64,000 nt of DNA from Gemmatimonadota bacterium (lineage in GTDB: Bacteria > Gemmatimonadota > Gemmatimonadetes > Longimicrobiales > Gaopeijiaceae), in NCBI GenBank assembly GCA_030827315.1, contig JAURER010000006.1, positions 38,074 through 102,073 of the forward strand, in the 5' to 3' direction. Positions within the stretch are counted from its first letter, which is position 1. Each line of letters opens with the position of its first letter. Below, in pieces: positions 51,686 through 60,597 of the stretch. The translations under genes and the position numbers were made by a program. Below the pieces are notes generated by a model, which worked only from the letters and a program-made list of their open reading frames with translations, did not search any database and had not been told where the DNA came from.

Positions 51686-51779
51686 GCTACCACGTTCGAT
51701 AGTGCGGGGGACACGAAGCGGTGCCCGTCGACCGGACCTCGCGAAACCCGAAAGGTGGGCGAATCACGAAAGGTAATCG

Positions 51780-53795
51780 TCAGTCGCGCGTCAGGTGCAG
51801 GCACCCCCACCCGTCGACCCGGACGCTCCACTGCGGCGGGACCCAGGTGGTTCCGCTGTACTCCTGGACGATGGCGGGGCCGCGGATTTCGTGGCCGGAC
51901 CGGAGATCCGAGCGCCAGACGCTCGTCGCGAGGTGCTCGCGTCCGCCGAACACGACCGGCACGGCATGGGACGCGGGGGCACCGGAAGCCTCGGGCACGG
52001 CGGGTGCGGTCAGGTCGATGGCCGGAGCCGAGACCGTCACGCGGAGGGTCACGGCCTCGACCGGTGTCTCGTCGCGGCGGTAGCCGTAGCGATCCTGGTG
52101 CTGCGTGTGGAAGGCGTCCACCCATCCGTTCTCCGGTACGCCCAGCTCGAAGCTCTGGCCCCGATAGCGTGCGTCGATCCGGCGCTCGGAGGACAGGTCT
52201 CCGGGCGCGACCCCCTCCGCGATCATGGCGTCACGCGCCTCGGCCTCGAGCTCGTCGAGCACCTGACGCAGGCGCGTCTGGATCTCCGGTTGCTCCGTGT
52301 CGAGGAGAACGGTCCGCGAAGCCTCACGCGTCACCGGCGAGGCGAGCATGCCGTAGGCGGACAGGAGCCCCGGGTCGGGAGGCACCAGCGCCTTCGAAGC
52401 GCCGAGGCGGTCGGTCAGCTCGGCCACATGCAGAGCACCCGCGCCGCCGAAGGCGACGACCGCGAAGTCCACGGGGTCGTATCCGCGCTCGACGGAGATG
52501 ACGCGAAGCGCCCGCTCCATCGCCGTGTCCGCCACGGCGAGCACGCCCTCCGCCGCGTCGTTCAGTGACAGACCCAGGGCGTGCGCGATCTCACGGAGCG
52601 GTTCCTCCACGGAGTCTCGGTCGAGTGTCCGGCTTCCGCCGAGGAACGCGGCGGCGGGAAGGCGGCCGAGCCAGACGTGCGCGTCGGTCACCGTGACCTC
52701 GGTCCCGCCCGTTCCGTAGCAGATCGGGCCGGGCTGAGCCCCCGCGCTTCGCGGCCCGACGCGCAGGGCACCACCCGCGTCCACCCGGGCGATCGATCCT
52801 CCGCCGGCGCCCACGGTGTGGATGTCGATGACAGGGATCGCGGCGGGCTGTCCGCCGATGGAGAACTCGCGGGTCCGTAGCGGTCGCCCGGGCACAAGCG
52901 AGACGTCGGTGGAGGTGCCGCCCATGTCGAAGGAGAGCACGGATTCGTGCCCTGCCCGGCGCGCCCACGTGAGGGCGCCGACGACCCCGCCCGCAGGTCC
53001 GGACAGGACCGTGTGAACCGGCTCCCGGCGGGCACGCTCGATCGGGAGCGCGCCGCCGTTGGAACCCATGATCGTGACCCGCTTCGCGCGAGCCTCCCGC
53101 GCGAGTCGCCCGAGATACCGGTCCATGATCGGCGCGACGTATGCGTTCATGACGGTCGTCGAGGTCCGCTCGTACTCACGGAACTCCGGCACGAGATCGC
53201 TCGAGACGGAAACCGGGGGCGCGTCGTCCGCCAGTCCGGACGCCAGGGCGTCGGCAACCGCTCGCTCGTGGGCCGGGTCGGCGTACGAGTGCAACAGCGT
53301 GATGGCGACGGCCTCGGCGCCGCGCGCCCGGACCTCGGCGGCCAGGGAGGCCAGCCGGGTCGGATCGAGCGGAGCGATCTCCTCGCCCTGCGGCCCCAGG
53401 CGGCCGGGGATTCCGATCCGGTCGTCCCGGTCGACGAGCGGGGGGAGCCGGTGGCCTACCAGGGCATAGAGCTGCGGACGGTCCTGCCGCCCGATCTCGA
53501 TGACGTCCTCGAAGCCTTCGTTGGTGACGAGGACCACCCTCGCCCCACGCCGCTCGAGGAGGGCGTTGGTGGCCACGGTCGACCCGTGCAGCAGCAGGAA
53601 GTCGTCGCGCTCGCCCAGCAGCTCACGGATTCCGTCGAGGACCGCCTGCGACGGGTCGTGGGGCGTGGACGGGACCTTGAGGGTCCGGATGACACCGTTT
53701 TCCAGCAGTACCAGGTCGGTGAACGTGCCGCCCGTGTCCACCGCCAGCAGCGGCGTTGACGCCCCCGAAGGGCTCTTGGACATTGGGGTGCTCAC
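51780..53795 (-). CDS. Hydantoinase A/oxoprolinase-like ATPase subunit
   Basis: This 671-residue protein starts at GTG 53795, with AGGGGG seven bases upstream. Signatures are LLAVDTGGTFTDLVLL, LLHGSTVATNALLERRGARV, SGPAGGVVGAL, LSFDMGGTSTDVSL and GAGGGSIARVD, typical of HyuA/N-methylhydantoinase A and oxoprolinase ATP-binding subunits. These normally pair with a B subunit for ATP-dependent amide hydrolysis. No B-subunit gene adjoins here, so it may pair with an unlinked partner. It is divergent from trpE with only 27 bases between the starts. Confidence 0.92.
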   Translation of the reverse strand: MSTPMSKSPSGASTPLLAVDTGGTFTDLVLLENGVIRTLKVPSTPHDPSQAVLDGIRELLGERDDFLLLHGSTVATNALLERRGARVVLVTNEGFEDVIEIGRQDRPQLYALVGHRLPPLVDRDDRIGIPGRLGPQGEEIAPLDPTRLASLAAEVRARGAEAVAITLLHSYADPAHERAVADALASGLADDAPPVSVSSDLVPEFREYERTSTTVMNAYVAPIMDRYLGRLAREARAKRVTIMGSNGGALPIERARREPVHTVLSGPAGGVVGALTWARRAGHESVLSFDMGGTSTDVSLVPGRPLRTREFSIGGQPAAIPVIDIHTVGAGGGSIARVDAGGALRVGPRSAGAQPGPICYGTGGTEVTVTDAHVWLGRLPAAAFLGGSRTLDRDSVEEPLREIAHALGLSLNDAAEGVLAVADTAMERALRVISVERGYDPVDFAVVAFGGAGALHVAELTDRLGASKALVPPDPGLLSAYGMLASPVTREASRTVLLDTEQPEIQTRLRQVLDELEAEARDAMIAEGVAPGDLSSERRIDARYRGQSFELGVPENGWVDAFHTQHQDRYGYRRDETPVEAVTLRVTVSAPAIDLTAPAVPEASGAPASHAVPVVFGGREHLATSVWRSDLRSGHEIRGPAIVQEYSGTTWVPPQWSVRVDGWGCLHLTRD

Positions 53796-53822
53796 CGCAC
53801 CGCCCCCTGGCGCGTCGTCTTC

Positions 53823-55328
53823 ATGCAGCTCTTCCCCTCATTCGAGCGATTTTCGGCTCTCGCCGCCGAGTCGACCCTCGTGCCGGTCTGGCGGGAGTTC
53901 CTCTTCGATGTCGATACGGCCGTCACGGCGTACGCGAAGCTAGCGGAACCGCCGTTCGGCTTCCTGCTCGAGTCCGTCGTGGGCGGTGAACAATGGGCCC
54001 GCTACTCCTTTCTGGGTACCCGTCCGTCGAGCGCGTGGCGACTGAAGGACGGTGAGGTGTCGGAGTGGATGCCCGAGACGGGATGGCGCACCGTTCCGTG
54101 TGAGGATCCACTCGCCGATCTCGATGCGCGCCTCCGTGCTCGCACGCCTGCCGAGGTGGACGGGCTGCCGCGCTTCTGGGGGGGTGCCGTCGGCTTCTTC
54201 GGCTACGACATCGTCCGGTGGATCGAGCGCCTGCCGGACGCGCCTGCCGACGATCTGGGGATCCCCGATGGCCTCTTCATCTTCACCGACGTTGTTCTCG
54301 CCATCGACAATCTGAAAGGGCGCGCGATGGCGATCGCCGCCGTGCCGGTGGAGCCGGGGATGGAGGCCGGGGAGCTTCGCGGGCGTTACGATGAAGCCGC
54401 CGCTCGAGCTTCGGACGTCGTGGAGCGACTGGCGCTCGGTGCGCCGCCGGCTGCGCTCTCCCTGGCCGCCGAGCCCGAGGCCGACCCGCCCTTCGAGAGC
54501 TCGATGTCGCGCAGGGCGTTCGAGTCGGCAGTGGACCGTATCAAGGAGTACATCCTGGAGGGCGACGTCTTCCAGGTGGTGCTGAGTCAGCGCCTCTCCT
54601 TCCCGCTGCGCTGCACACCCTTCGCGCTCTACAGGGCGCTACGCACGCTGAACCCATCCCCGTACCTCTATTTTCTGGAGCTCGACGGGGTCTGCCTGGT
54701 GGGCAGTTCGCCGGAAGTGCTCGTGCGGGTGGAAGACAGCACGGTGACCGTGCGCCCCATCGCCGGGACGCGGCGGCGGGGCCGTACGCCCGAGGAGGAG
54801 CGCGCCCTCGCCGAGGACCTGCTGGCCGACGAGAAGGAGCTCGCCGAGCACCGCATGCTCGTGGACCTGGGGCGCAACGACGTGGGGCGCGTAGCGGAGT
54901 ACGGCAGCGTGAGCGTGCCCGATCTCATGGTCGTTGAGCGCTACTCCCACGTCATGCACATCGTGAGCCAGGTGGAGGGCAGACTGCGGGCCGGACTCGG
55001 CGCCGTGGACGTCTTCCGGGCGTGCTTTCCTGCCGGCACGGTGTCGGGTGCGCCCAAGGTGCGCGCCATGGAGATCATCGACGAGCTGGAGACCGTACGG
55101 CGGGGGCCCTACGCCGGGGCGGTGGGCTATTTCAACTGGGGCGGCGAGAGCATGGATACCGCCATCACCATTCGGACGGTGGTGGCGAAGGAAGGCACGG
55201 CCTACGTGCAGGCGGGTGCGGGCATCGTCCTGGACTCCGATCCGGCGTCGGAATACGACGAGACGCTGAACAAGGCGCGGGCGCTGCTGAAGGCAGCAGC
55301 CATGGTGGAAATCCCCCGGGCGGGCTGA
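53823..55328 (+). CDS. trpE: Anthranilate synthase component I
   Basis: This 501-residue enzyme converts chorismate to anthranilate in tryptophan synthesis, using ammonia from TrpG. Features are FGFLLESVVGGEQWARYSFLG in the N-terminal tryptophan-feedback region, FESAVDRIKEYILEGDVFQVVLSQR, IAGTRRRGRTPEEE, AEHRMLVDLGRNDVGRVAEYG, FPAGTVSGAPKVRAMEIIDELE and VQAGAGIVLDSDPASEYDET. All catalytic segments are intact. No trpG or other trp gene lies in the window, so the tryptophan pathway is split. No leader peptide or attenuator can be seen in the short upstream gap. Confidence 0.95.
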   Translation: MQLFPSFERFSALAAESTLVPVWREFLFDVDTAVTAYAKLAEPPFGFLLESVVGGEQWARYSFLGTRPSSAWRLKDGEVSEWMPETGWRTVPCEDPLADLDARLRARTPAEVDGLPRFWGGAVGFFGYDIVRWIERLPDAPADDLGIPDGLFIFTDVVLAIDNLKGRAMAIAAVPVEPGMEAGELRGRYDEAAARASDVVERLALGAPPAALSLAAEPEADPPFESSMSRRAFESAVDRIKEYILEGDVFQVVLSQRLSFPLRCTPFALYRALRTLNPSPYLYFLELDGVCLVGSSPEVLVRVEDSTVTVRPIAGTRRRGRTPEEERALAEDLLADEKELAEHRMLVDLGRNDVGRVAEYGSVSVPDLMVVERYSHVMHIVSQVEGRLRAGLGAVDVFRACFPAGTVSGAPKVRAMEIIDELETVRRGPYAGAVGYFNWGGESMDTAITIRTVVAKEGTAYVQAGAGIVLDSDPASEYDETLNKARALLKAAAMVEIPRAG

Positions 55329-55356
55329 GCTCCTTCCGGCCCGTGGGCCTGGCCCG

Positions 55357-56718
55357 TCACCCCAGCCTGCCGTACAGCCTGGCCAGCGCGCCGATCCCCT
55401 TCTCGAACGAATCCAGCGAGAACCACTCGTCGGGCGCGTGCAGGTTGCACCCGGGCAGTGCGAATCCCACGAGGAGCGCGGGGGCCTTCAGCTTTTCCTC
55501 GAAGTCGACCACGATGGGGATCGACCCGCCTTCGCCCTGGAGCACGGCGGGGGCGCCGTACGCCTCTTCCAGGGCTGACGAGGCCGCGTCCATCAGCCTC
55601 TGCTCGACCTTCGCCTTCCACGGACGACCCCCGTGCAGCTCCACGAGCTCCACGGTCACGCCCGCGGGAGTGACCTTTCCGAGATGGGCTTCGAGCAGGG
55701 GCTTCACTCGATCAGGATGCTGGTTCGGCACGAGCCGGAAGCTCACCTTCGCCATCGCCCGGCCCGGGAGCACGGTCTTGGCGCCCTCGCCCGTGTATCC
55801 GCTGAGGATGCCGTTCACGTCGCACGTCGGACGGATCCAGAGCTTTTCGAGCGTGCTCCACCCCTTCTCGCCCCCCAGCGCATCGACCTCGAGCTCCTTC
55901 CTGTAGGCGTCGATATCGAACGGGAGGGAGCGGATCTGCTCGCGGGTCTCCTCGTCCCACTCGACGACGTCGTCGTAGAAGCCGTCGATGGCGATCCGGC
56001 CGTCGGCGTCGTGGAGGGAGGCGATGATCTTCGCGAGCGCGTTGCCGGGATTGACGACCGGCCCGCCGAACTGGCCGGAGTGGAGGTCGCCGCGTGCGCC
56101 CTTCACGTGGATCTCGAAGTAGGCGAGGCCCCGGAGCGAGAAGAGCACCGAGGGCATGCCCTCGGCGTACATGTTGGAGTCCGAGATCACAACCACGTCG
56201 CAGGCGAGCCGCGCGGCGTTCTGCTCCACGAAGGGCACGAGGTTCGGCGAGCCGACCTCCTCTTCGCCTTCCGCGAGGACGATCACGTTGATGGGCAGGG
56301 TCCCGTCCGCGGCCAGGCACGCCTCGAGGGCCTTCGCGTGCATGTACAGCTGACCCTTGTCGTCCGCCGAGCCGCGCGCGTAGACGCGGCCGTTCCGCTC
56401 GGTCGGCTCGAAGGGGGGCGACGTCCAGAGCTCGAGCGGCTCGGGCGGCTGCACGTCGTAATGCCCGTAGATGAGCACCGTCGGAGCTGCGGGGCCCGCC
56501 CCTCGCCACTCGCCCAGGACGACGGGATGCCCCTCGGTGTCGATGACCTCGGACGTGAGTCCTGCGCTCGCGAGCTTCTCGGCGAGCCACTCCGCGGCGG
56601 CGCGCGTGTCGCCGTCGTGCTCTGACTTCGCGCTGACCGACGGAATGCGGAGGAAGTCGTAGAGCTCGGAACGGAATCGCCCGAGGTTCTGCTCGATGAA
56701 GGTCAACGTGTCCGGCAT
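55357..56718 (-). CDS. M20-family dipeptidase/deacylase
   Basis: This 453-residue zinc peptidase has the ligand His in IYGHYDVQPPEP, the bridging Asp in GSADDKGQL, the catalytic Glu-Glu in EGEEEVGSPNL and Asp in ISDSNMY. The lid domain begins near residue 190 (LAYFEIHVKGARGDLHSGQFGGPVVNPGNA, where the His is the other subunit's lid ligand). The composition resembles cytosolic carnosinase-type dipeptidases more than ArgE. No signal peptide is present, so it is cytoplasmic. It is convergent with trpE. Confidence 0.92.
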   Translation of the reverse strand: MPDTLTFIEQNLGRFRSELYDFLRIPSVSAKSEHDGDTRAAAEWLAEKLASAGLTSEVIDTEGHPVVLGEWRGAGPAAPTVLIYGHYDVQPPEPLELWTSPPFEPTERNGRVYARGSADDKGQLYMHAKALEACLAADGTLPINVIVLAEGEEEVGSPNLVPFVEQNAARLACDVVVISDSNMYAEGMPSVLFSLRGLAYFEIHVKGARGDLHSGQFGGPVVNPGNALAKIIASLHDADGRIAIDGFYDDVVEWDEETREQIRSLPFDIDAYRKELEVDALGGEKGWSTLEKLWIRPTCDVNGILSGYTGEGAKTVLPGRAMAKVSFRLVPNQHPDRVKPLLEAHLGKVTPAGVTVELVELHGGRPWKAKVEQRLMDAASSALEEAYGAPAVLQGEGGSIPIVVDFEEKLKAPALLVGFALPGCNLHAPDEWFSLDSFEKGIGALARLYGRLG

Positions 56719-56826
56719 GGGTGCCCCGACTGGAGTGCGCGCGGGGACCGGAACGCGGAGCGGAGGGGAGGGGTCGCGCCGCGCGCCATGGACCGGGAGG
56801 TCACGGCGCGGCGAGCCGGTCCTTCC

Positions 56827-57105
56827 TCAGATGAGCGTCCGCAGACCCCAGCGGTAGATGAACGTCATGAGGGTGGCAAAGATCGCGGCCCCGGCCATCC
56901 CGCCGACGCTCAACGCGAGCGGATCGAACAGGTGGAAGATCCCGACGCCCAGCATACCGCCGATCACGGACGCGAAGGCGCCCAGCGCCATAATGATCTG
57001 CGCGTGGCCGGGCTGCTCTTCCGGGCGGCTGATTGCGGCCCGCATGACGAGCCCGATGGCCGCGCCCATGATGATCCAGATGGCGATGCCGATCCAGTTC
57101 TGCAT
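56827..57105 (-). CDS. GlsB/YeaQ/YmgE-like small membrane protein
   Basis: This 92-residue protein has three membrane segments: NWIGIAIWIIMGAAIGLVM, IIMALGAFASVIGGMLGVGIF and GGMAGAAIFATLMTFIYRWG. The glycine-rich pattern and size match the transglycosylase-associated YeaQ/YmgE group, which responds to stress in other bacteria. The function is unknown at the molecular level. It stands alone between the dipeptidase and a small hypothetical gene. Ribosome binding site not obvious. Confidence 0.72.
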   Translation of the reverse strand: MQNWIGIAIWIIMGAAIGLVMRAAISRPEEQPGHAQIIMALGAFASVIGGMLGVGIFHLFDPLALSVGGMAGAAIFATLMTFIYRWGLRTLI

Positions 57106-57235
57106 ATCTGATACTGAGGTTTCGGGGACGTGCCGGAGCGCCGAAACGCGCCGCAGGAAGTTATTCGAAGGGGGATGGGAGAACCAGACCGCCGCGCAGG
57201 TTTGACGGACCCGCCCCGCGGGGCTTCATTGCGGC

Positions 57236-57766
57236 ATGGCCGACGAGATCATCGATCTGACCCGGTACCTTCGGCGTGAGCCCTCCGCGGAGCTGCCCCG
57301 GGGATCGATGACGCTGTGGGGTGGGGACGGCGAGCGCGCCCGCTTCGCGCTCCCCCTGTGGCGCCTCATCCACCTCGCGCAGGGCGATCGGGGGCTGATC
57401 GTACACCACTCGGTGAGCCAGCCTCAGGCGGCGGAGCCCTTCGTGGTGCTCGACCTCGGGAGCGATCCCGCGCGTACGTACGTAACCCTGGACGGGCTAC
57501 CCCGCTTCGCAACGGACGAAGGGCCCCTGCTCGTGGACATGGAGTCCGGCGGGCTGGCCGTCTTCCTGGGCGCGCGCGCCGGACGCCTCTGGATTCTCCT
57601 CGTGGACGGAGGCAGCCGGTCGACCCCGCTCGCGCAGGACGTCCGAGAGGACTTGCTCTTTTTTGCGGGCGAGTGTGCGGGGTTGCTCTTCCCTCGGGAC
57701 CTGGCCGACGGCGAGGCGGGGCGCGGTGCGTCCGCGCTCGAAAAGGAGCGCGAGCCGGACGCGTAA
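57236..57766 (+). CDS. Hypothetical protein (176 residues)
   Basis: The protein has an acidic overall character, no signal peptide and no membrane helix. It is probably cytoplasmic. Predicted strands appear in RARFALPLWRLIHLAQGDRG and PARTYVTLDGLPRF, and the end is charged (EAGRGASALEKEREPDA). I recognise no family. The frame is well supported: codon positions have the third-position G+C bias of the neighbours, and the ATG is followed by a plausible start (MADEIIDLTRYLRR). It ends 15 bases before the convergent PspA-like gene. Confidence 0.62.
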   Translation: MADEIIDLTRYLRREPSAELPRGSMTLWGGDGERARFALPLWRLIHLAQGDRGLIVHHSVSQPQAAEPFVVLDLGSDPARTYVTLDGLPRFATDEGPLLVDMESGGLAVFLGARAGRLWILLVDGGSRSTPLAQDVREDLLFFAGECAGLLFPRDLADGEAGRGASALEKEREPDA

Positions 57767-57781
57767 CGCCCCGGGTGCAGC

Positions 57782-58453
57782 TCAGCCCTCTCGCATCCTG
57801 CGCTTCAGCTCGGCGAGGGCAGCGTCCACGTCGAGTTCGCGCGTCGGGGGCGCATCCCGATCGTAGTCGACGTGAACGTCCGAGCCCGCATCGAGGTCGA
57901 GGTCGTCGAAGGCCTCGGCCGCCTCGGCCGCGGCCTGCGTTCCCTCGATCTTGTCGGCCATGCGGTCGAGTTCGTCGAACAGGTCGTCGGCGGCGGAGAT
58001 CGAGCCGCGTGCTCCGGTCCGCTGCGTGGTCGAGGTGAGGGCGTCGCGCTTTTCCTTCGCCTCGTGGAAGCGTGCGAACATCTCCTCCACGGTGTGCTGG
58101 CGGAACGCGAACTCCTCGGCGAGCGCCTCTTCCTTCTTCCTGAGCACGGCGATGTGCGCCTCGGCTTTCGTCGCGAACTCGGCGGCCAGGCGCACCGTCT
58201 CCTCGTCTTCGATGCCGCGGGCCATCTCCTCACGGCGGCGGGCCGTCGCCAACTCCGCCGACAGCCGCTCGAGGGTGGACCGCGTCTTTTCCAGCTCCGC
58301 CCCGACGCCGGCCACTGCGGCCTTTTCGTCGACGATCTCCCGCTTCATGCCCACGAGCAGCCGGTCCGCCGTGTCGGAGACGTTGTCACGGCTGAGTTCC
58401 TTGTTGAAGTTCTCCAGCGCTTCCCGGAACGCGGCACGAAGCTCGTCGAACAT
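57782..58453 (-). CDS. PspA/IM30-like coiled-coil protein
   Basis: This 223-residue protein is largely helical with long coiled-coil stretches (about 25-165): KREIVDEKAAVAGVGAELEKT, LSAELATARRREEMARG and FATKAEAHIAVLRKKEEALAEEF. The heptad pattern and size match the ESCRT-III-like PspA/Vipp1 family, which supports the cytoplasmic membrane under stress. The N-terminus (MFDELRAAFREALENFNKEL) lacks a clear PspA amphipathic helix 0. The C-terminal 50 residues are acidic (DDLDLDAGSDVHVDYD), unlike typical PspA. It lies next to an ECF sigma factor gene on the same strand, which fits envelope stress control (inference). Confidence 0.62.
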   Translation of the reverse strand: MFDELRAAFREALENFNKELSRDNVSDTADRLLVGMKREIVDEKAAVAGVGAELEKTRSTLERLSAELATARRREEMARGIEDEETVRLAAEFATKAEAHIAVLRKKEEALAEEFAFRQHTVEEMFARFHEAKEKRDALTSTTQRTGARGSISAADDLFDELDRMADKIEGTQAAAEAAEAFDDLDLDAGSDVHVDYDRDAPPTRELDVDAALAELKRRMREG

Positions 58454-58550
58454 CGGACCAACCCCTGAATGTCGGCGGGCGGAGCCTCGGTGAGACCCCG
58501 CCCGTGCGGTGAATCGCTTCCCACTCCAGGGACAGAGTGGGGACGTGTCT

Positions 58551-59180
58551 TCAGTTCAGGAAGGGCTCGATGCGCTGCGCGAAGGAGTTGCGGGCGCGGT
58601 GGAGCCGGCTCTTGACCGTGCCGAGGTTGACGCCGGTGATCTCGGCGATCTCCTCATAGCTCTTCCCCTCCAGCTCGCGCAGCCGGAAGACGAGCTGGTG
58701 GTGCTCCGGCAGCGTCTGGACGGTGTCCTCCACCAGGCGACGCAGGTACCGCTTGCGGTACAAGTCGTCGGGCTTCATCGAGAAGTCCTCGAACTGGATG
58801 GGGCGGTGATCGTCGTCCCAGCTGCCGGTCAGGCGCTGGAAGAGCACGAGCGGACTCCGCGAGCGGTTGCGCAGCTCGTTCTTCGAGAGATTTCCGGCGA
58901 TCGTATAGATCCACGTCGAGAACTTCTTGGACGTGTCGAATCGGTGGAGGTGTCGGGTGACCCGGATGAACGCTTCCTGAACGAGGTCTTGGGCCCGGTC
59001 GGCGTCGCCCGTCTTGCGCGTGATGAAGTGGACCAGGCGGTCGCGGTACCGGTCGTACAGACGTTGGAAGGCCGCTGGACGCCCTTCGAGGTGCGCCGTG
59101 ACGAGTTCCTCGTCGGTCAGAACGTCGAGCGGACGATCGTCGTGCAGATGTGTCGCACCATCCGAAATGGCAGTGATCAT
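58551..59180 (-). CDS. ECF-type RNA polymerase sigma factor (RpoE-like)
   Basis: This 209-residue group 4 sigma factor starts at ATG 59180, six bases after GGAAGGA. Region 2 reads AAFQRLYDRYRDRLVHFI, QDLVQEAFIRVTRHLHRFDTSKKFSTWIYTIAGNLSKNE. Region 4 reads LPEHHQLVFRLRELEGKSYEEIAEITGVNLGTVKSRLHRARN. The linker between them is longer than usual (about 40 residues including VLFQRLTGSWDDDHRP). No anti-sigma gene follows. A GGAACC-type element upstream suggests autoregulation. Stress or envelope control is likely. Confidence 0.93.
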   Translation of the reverse strand: MITAISDGATHLHDDRPLDVLTDEELVTAHLEGRPAAFQRLYDRYRDRLVHFITRKTGDADRAQDLVQEAFIRVTRHLHRFDTSKKFSTWIYTIAGNLSKNELRNRSRSPLVLFQRLTGSWDDDHRPIQFEDFSMKPDDLYRKRYLRRLVEDTVQTLPEHHQLVFRLRELEGKSYEEIAEITGVNLGTVKSRLHRARNSFAQRIEPFLN

Positions 59181-59222
59181 GCGTCGTCCTTCCCGCTGGG
59201 CCGTGTCGAGCCGCACATGGGT

Positions 59223-59250
59223 CGATTACCGGACAAGGTACGTCGGTTCC
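59223..59250 (-). promoter_or_regulatory. Candidate ECF promoter of the RpoE-like gene
   Basis: On the minus strand GGAACC (59250-59245), the classic ECF -35, is followed after 16 bases by TAATCG (59228-59223). It lies about 43 bases upstream of ATG 59180. ECF genes often contain such a site for autoregulation. This is a motif match only. Confidence 0.4.
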
Positions 59251-59329
59251 GTTGTCTGTTCAAGATGTGTTCAGGAGATAGTGTGTGAGGCGGGACCCGG
59301 CGCCGGATCGAGAGTGTCGCGCCGGTAGC

Positions 59330-60457
59330 TCAGTCAATCGCAATGGGTCGATTCTCGAGACCGAGCAGTGTGCCGCCCTCGGAAAACCCTCTGTACAACG
59401 CTTGTTCAGGTTCAGGGATGAGGTGCCGTGAGGCGAGTGCCTCTTCCGCCGCCCGATCCATCTCGGTGGTCGTCTCCTTCTCGATGCGCGTCAGGACGCC
59501 GCTGTCGATCCCGCGTTCAGCGAGCCAGACCTCGTACAGCCCGATCGGGTCGCGACGTCCCCAGGCGGCGAACAGCTCGGGAGGAAAGGTCTCCCGCGCC
59601 TCCCGCTCGTCGTGCGTCGCGTGGCCGCCCATGCGGAAGGTGTCCGCCACGATCATGGCCGGGCCCCGACCGTCCCTGCAACGCTCGACCGCGAGGCGCG
59701 AGGCCGCGTACACGTCCAGGACGTTGTTGCCGTCGCACACCCAGGCCTCGATGCCGTACATCTGCGGCCATGCGTGCAGATCGCCCGCCCCGTGCGTCGT
59801 CGCCCGGGTTCCCAGAGCCACCTGGTTGTTCTGGATCACGAACACGGCTGGAAGATCGAGGACCGCCGCGAGGTTCAGACCCTCGTGGCACGCGGCGCAC
59901 TTGGTGGCGCCGTCACCTACCCAGGTCATCGCCACCCGGTCCTCGCCGCGGTTGCGGAAGGAGAGAGCGACGCCCGCAACGACGGTCACACTCGTTCCCA
60001 TGTGACTGATCGGCTGGATGATGCCGGCCTCCAGGTCGCCGATGTGCAGGTCGCGTCCCTCACTCGGAGAGTCCGACGTCGCGAGATAGCCCCGGAACAT
60101 GTCGGACAGGGGCATGCCCATCATGTGCAGGGCACCGGCGTTACGGATCATCGGCGAGACGACGTCACGATCGGGGTCGAGCGCGTGCACGTTGCCCACG
60201 GTGACGGCTTCCTCCCCGGTCCCGAGCCACGCCTTGGAGATGACCCCGGTGCGGACCCAGCGCTTCAGCCCGATGTCGTGAAGCCTGGTGCGGAGGAGGT
60301 CGCGGTAGAGTCCCAGGAGTTCGTCATCGCCCAGTGAATCGACGATGGCGGCTCGCGCGGGGTCTCGCCGTACCGTGTCGTCGAACGTCTGCACCAGTTC
60401 GGGATCGGGCTCCCACTCGAGGTACTCGGGCGGATCGAAGGCCGGGTATCGCTTCAT
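59330..60457 (-). CDS. 2-oxoacid dehydrogenase E1 component, alpha subunit
   Basis: The 375-residue reading starts at ATG 60457 (MKRYPAFDPPEYLEWEPDP); longer in-frame forms are arginine-rich. The thiamine diphosphate motif is WVGDGATKCAACHEGLNLAAVLDLPAVFVIQNNQ. GTGEEAVTVGNVHALDPDRDVV and FRMGGHATHDEREARE (phosphorylation-loop region in branched-chain homologues) fit an alpha subunit of pyruvate or branched-chain 2-oxoacid dehydrogenase. No beta subunit or E2 is adjacent in the window. The short, highly charged N-terminus and GHATHD favour the branched-chain or acetoin type (tentative). Confidence 0.85.
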   Translation of the reverse strand: MKRYPAFDPPEYLEWEPDPELVQTFDDTVRRDPARAAIVDSLGDDELLGLYRDLLRTRLHDIGLKRWVRTGVISKAWLGTGEEAVTVGNVHALDPDRDVVSPMIRNAGALHMMGMPLSDMFRGYLATSDSPSEGRDLHIGDLEAGIIQPISHMGTSVTVVAGVALSFRNRGEDRVAMTWVGDGATKCAACHEGLNLAAVLDLPAVFVIQNNQVALGTRATTHGAGDLHAWPQMYGIEAWVCDGNNVLDVYAASRLAVERCRDGRGPAMIVADTFRMGGHATHDEREARETFPPELFAAWGRRDPIGLYEVWLAERGIDSGVLTRIEKETTTEMDRAAEEALASRHLIPEPEQALYRGFSEGGTLLGLENRPIAID

Positions 60458-60597
60458 GCGCGATAAGGTACGGGTGCGAACCGGGGAGGCGAAGGGTCTC
60501 GCGGGCATCACCGGCCGGCGCCGCCGCGGGTCCGTTGCCCGGCCGTGCGTGCGCTTCGAGATTACTCCGTCTCGCCCCCCTCACGTCCCGTCCCCGT

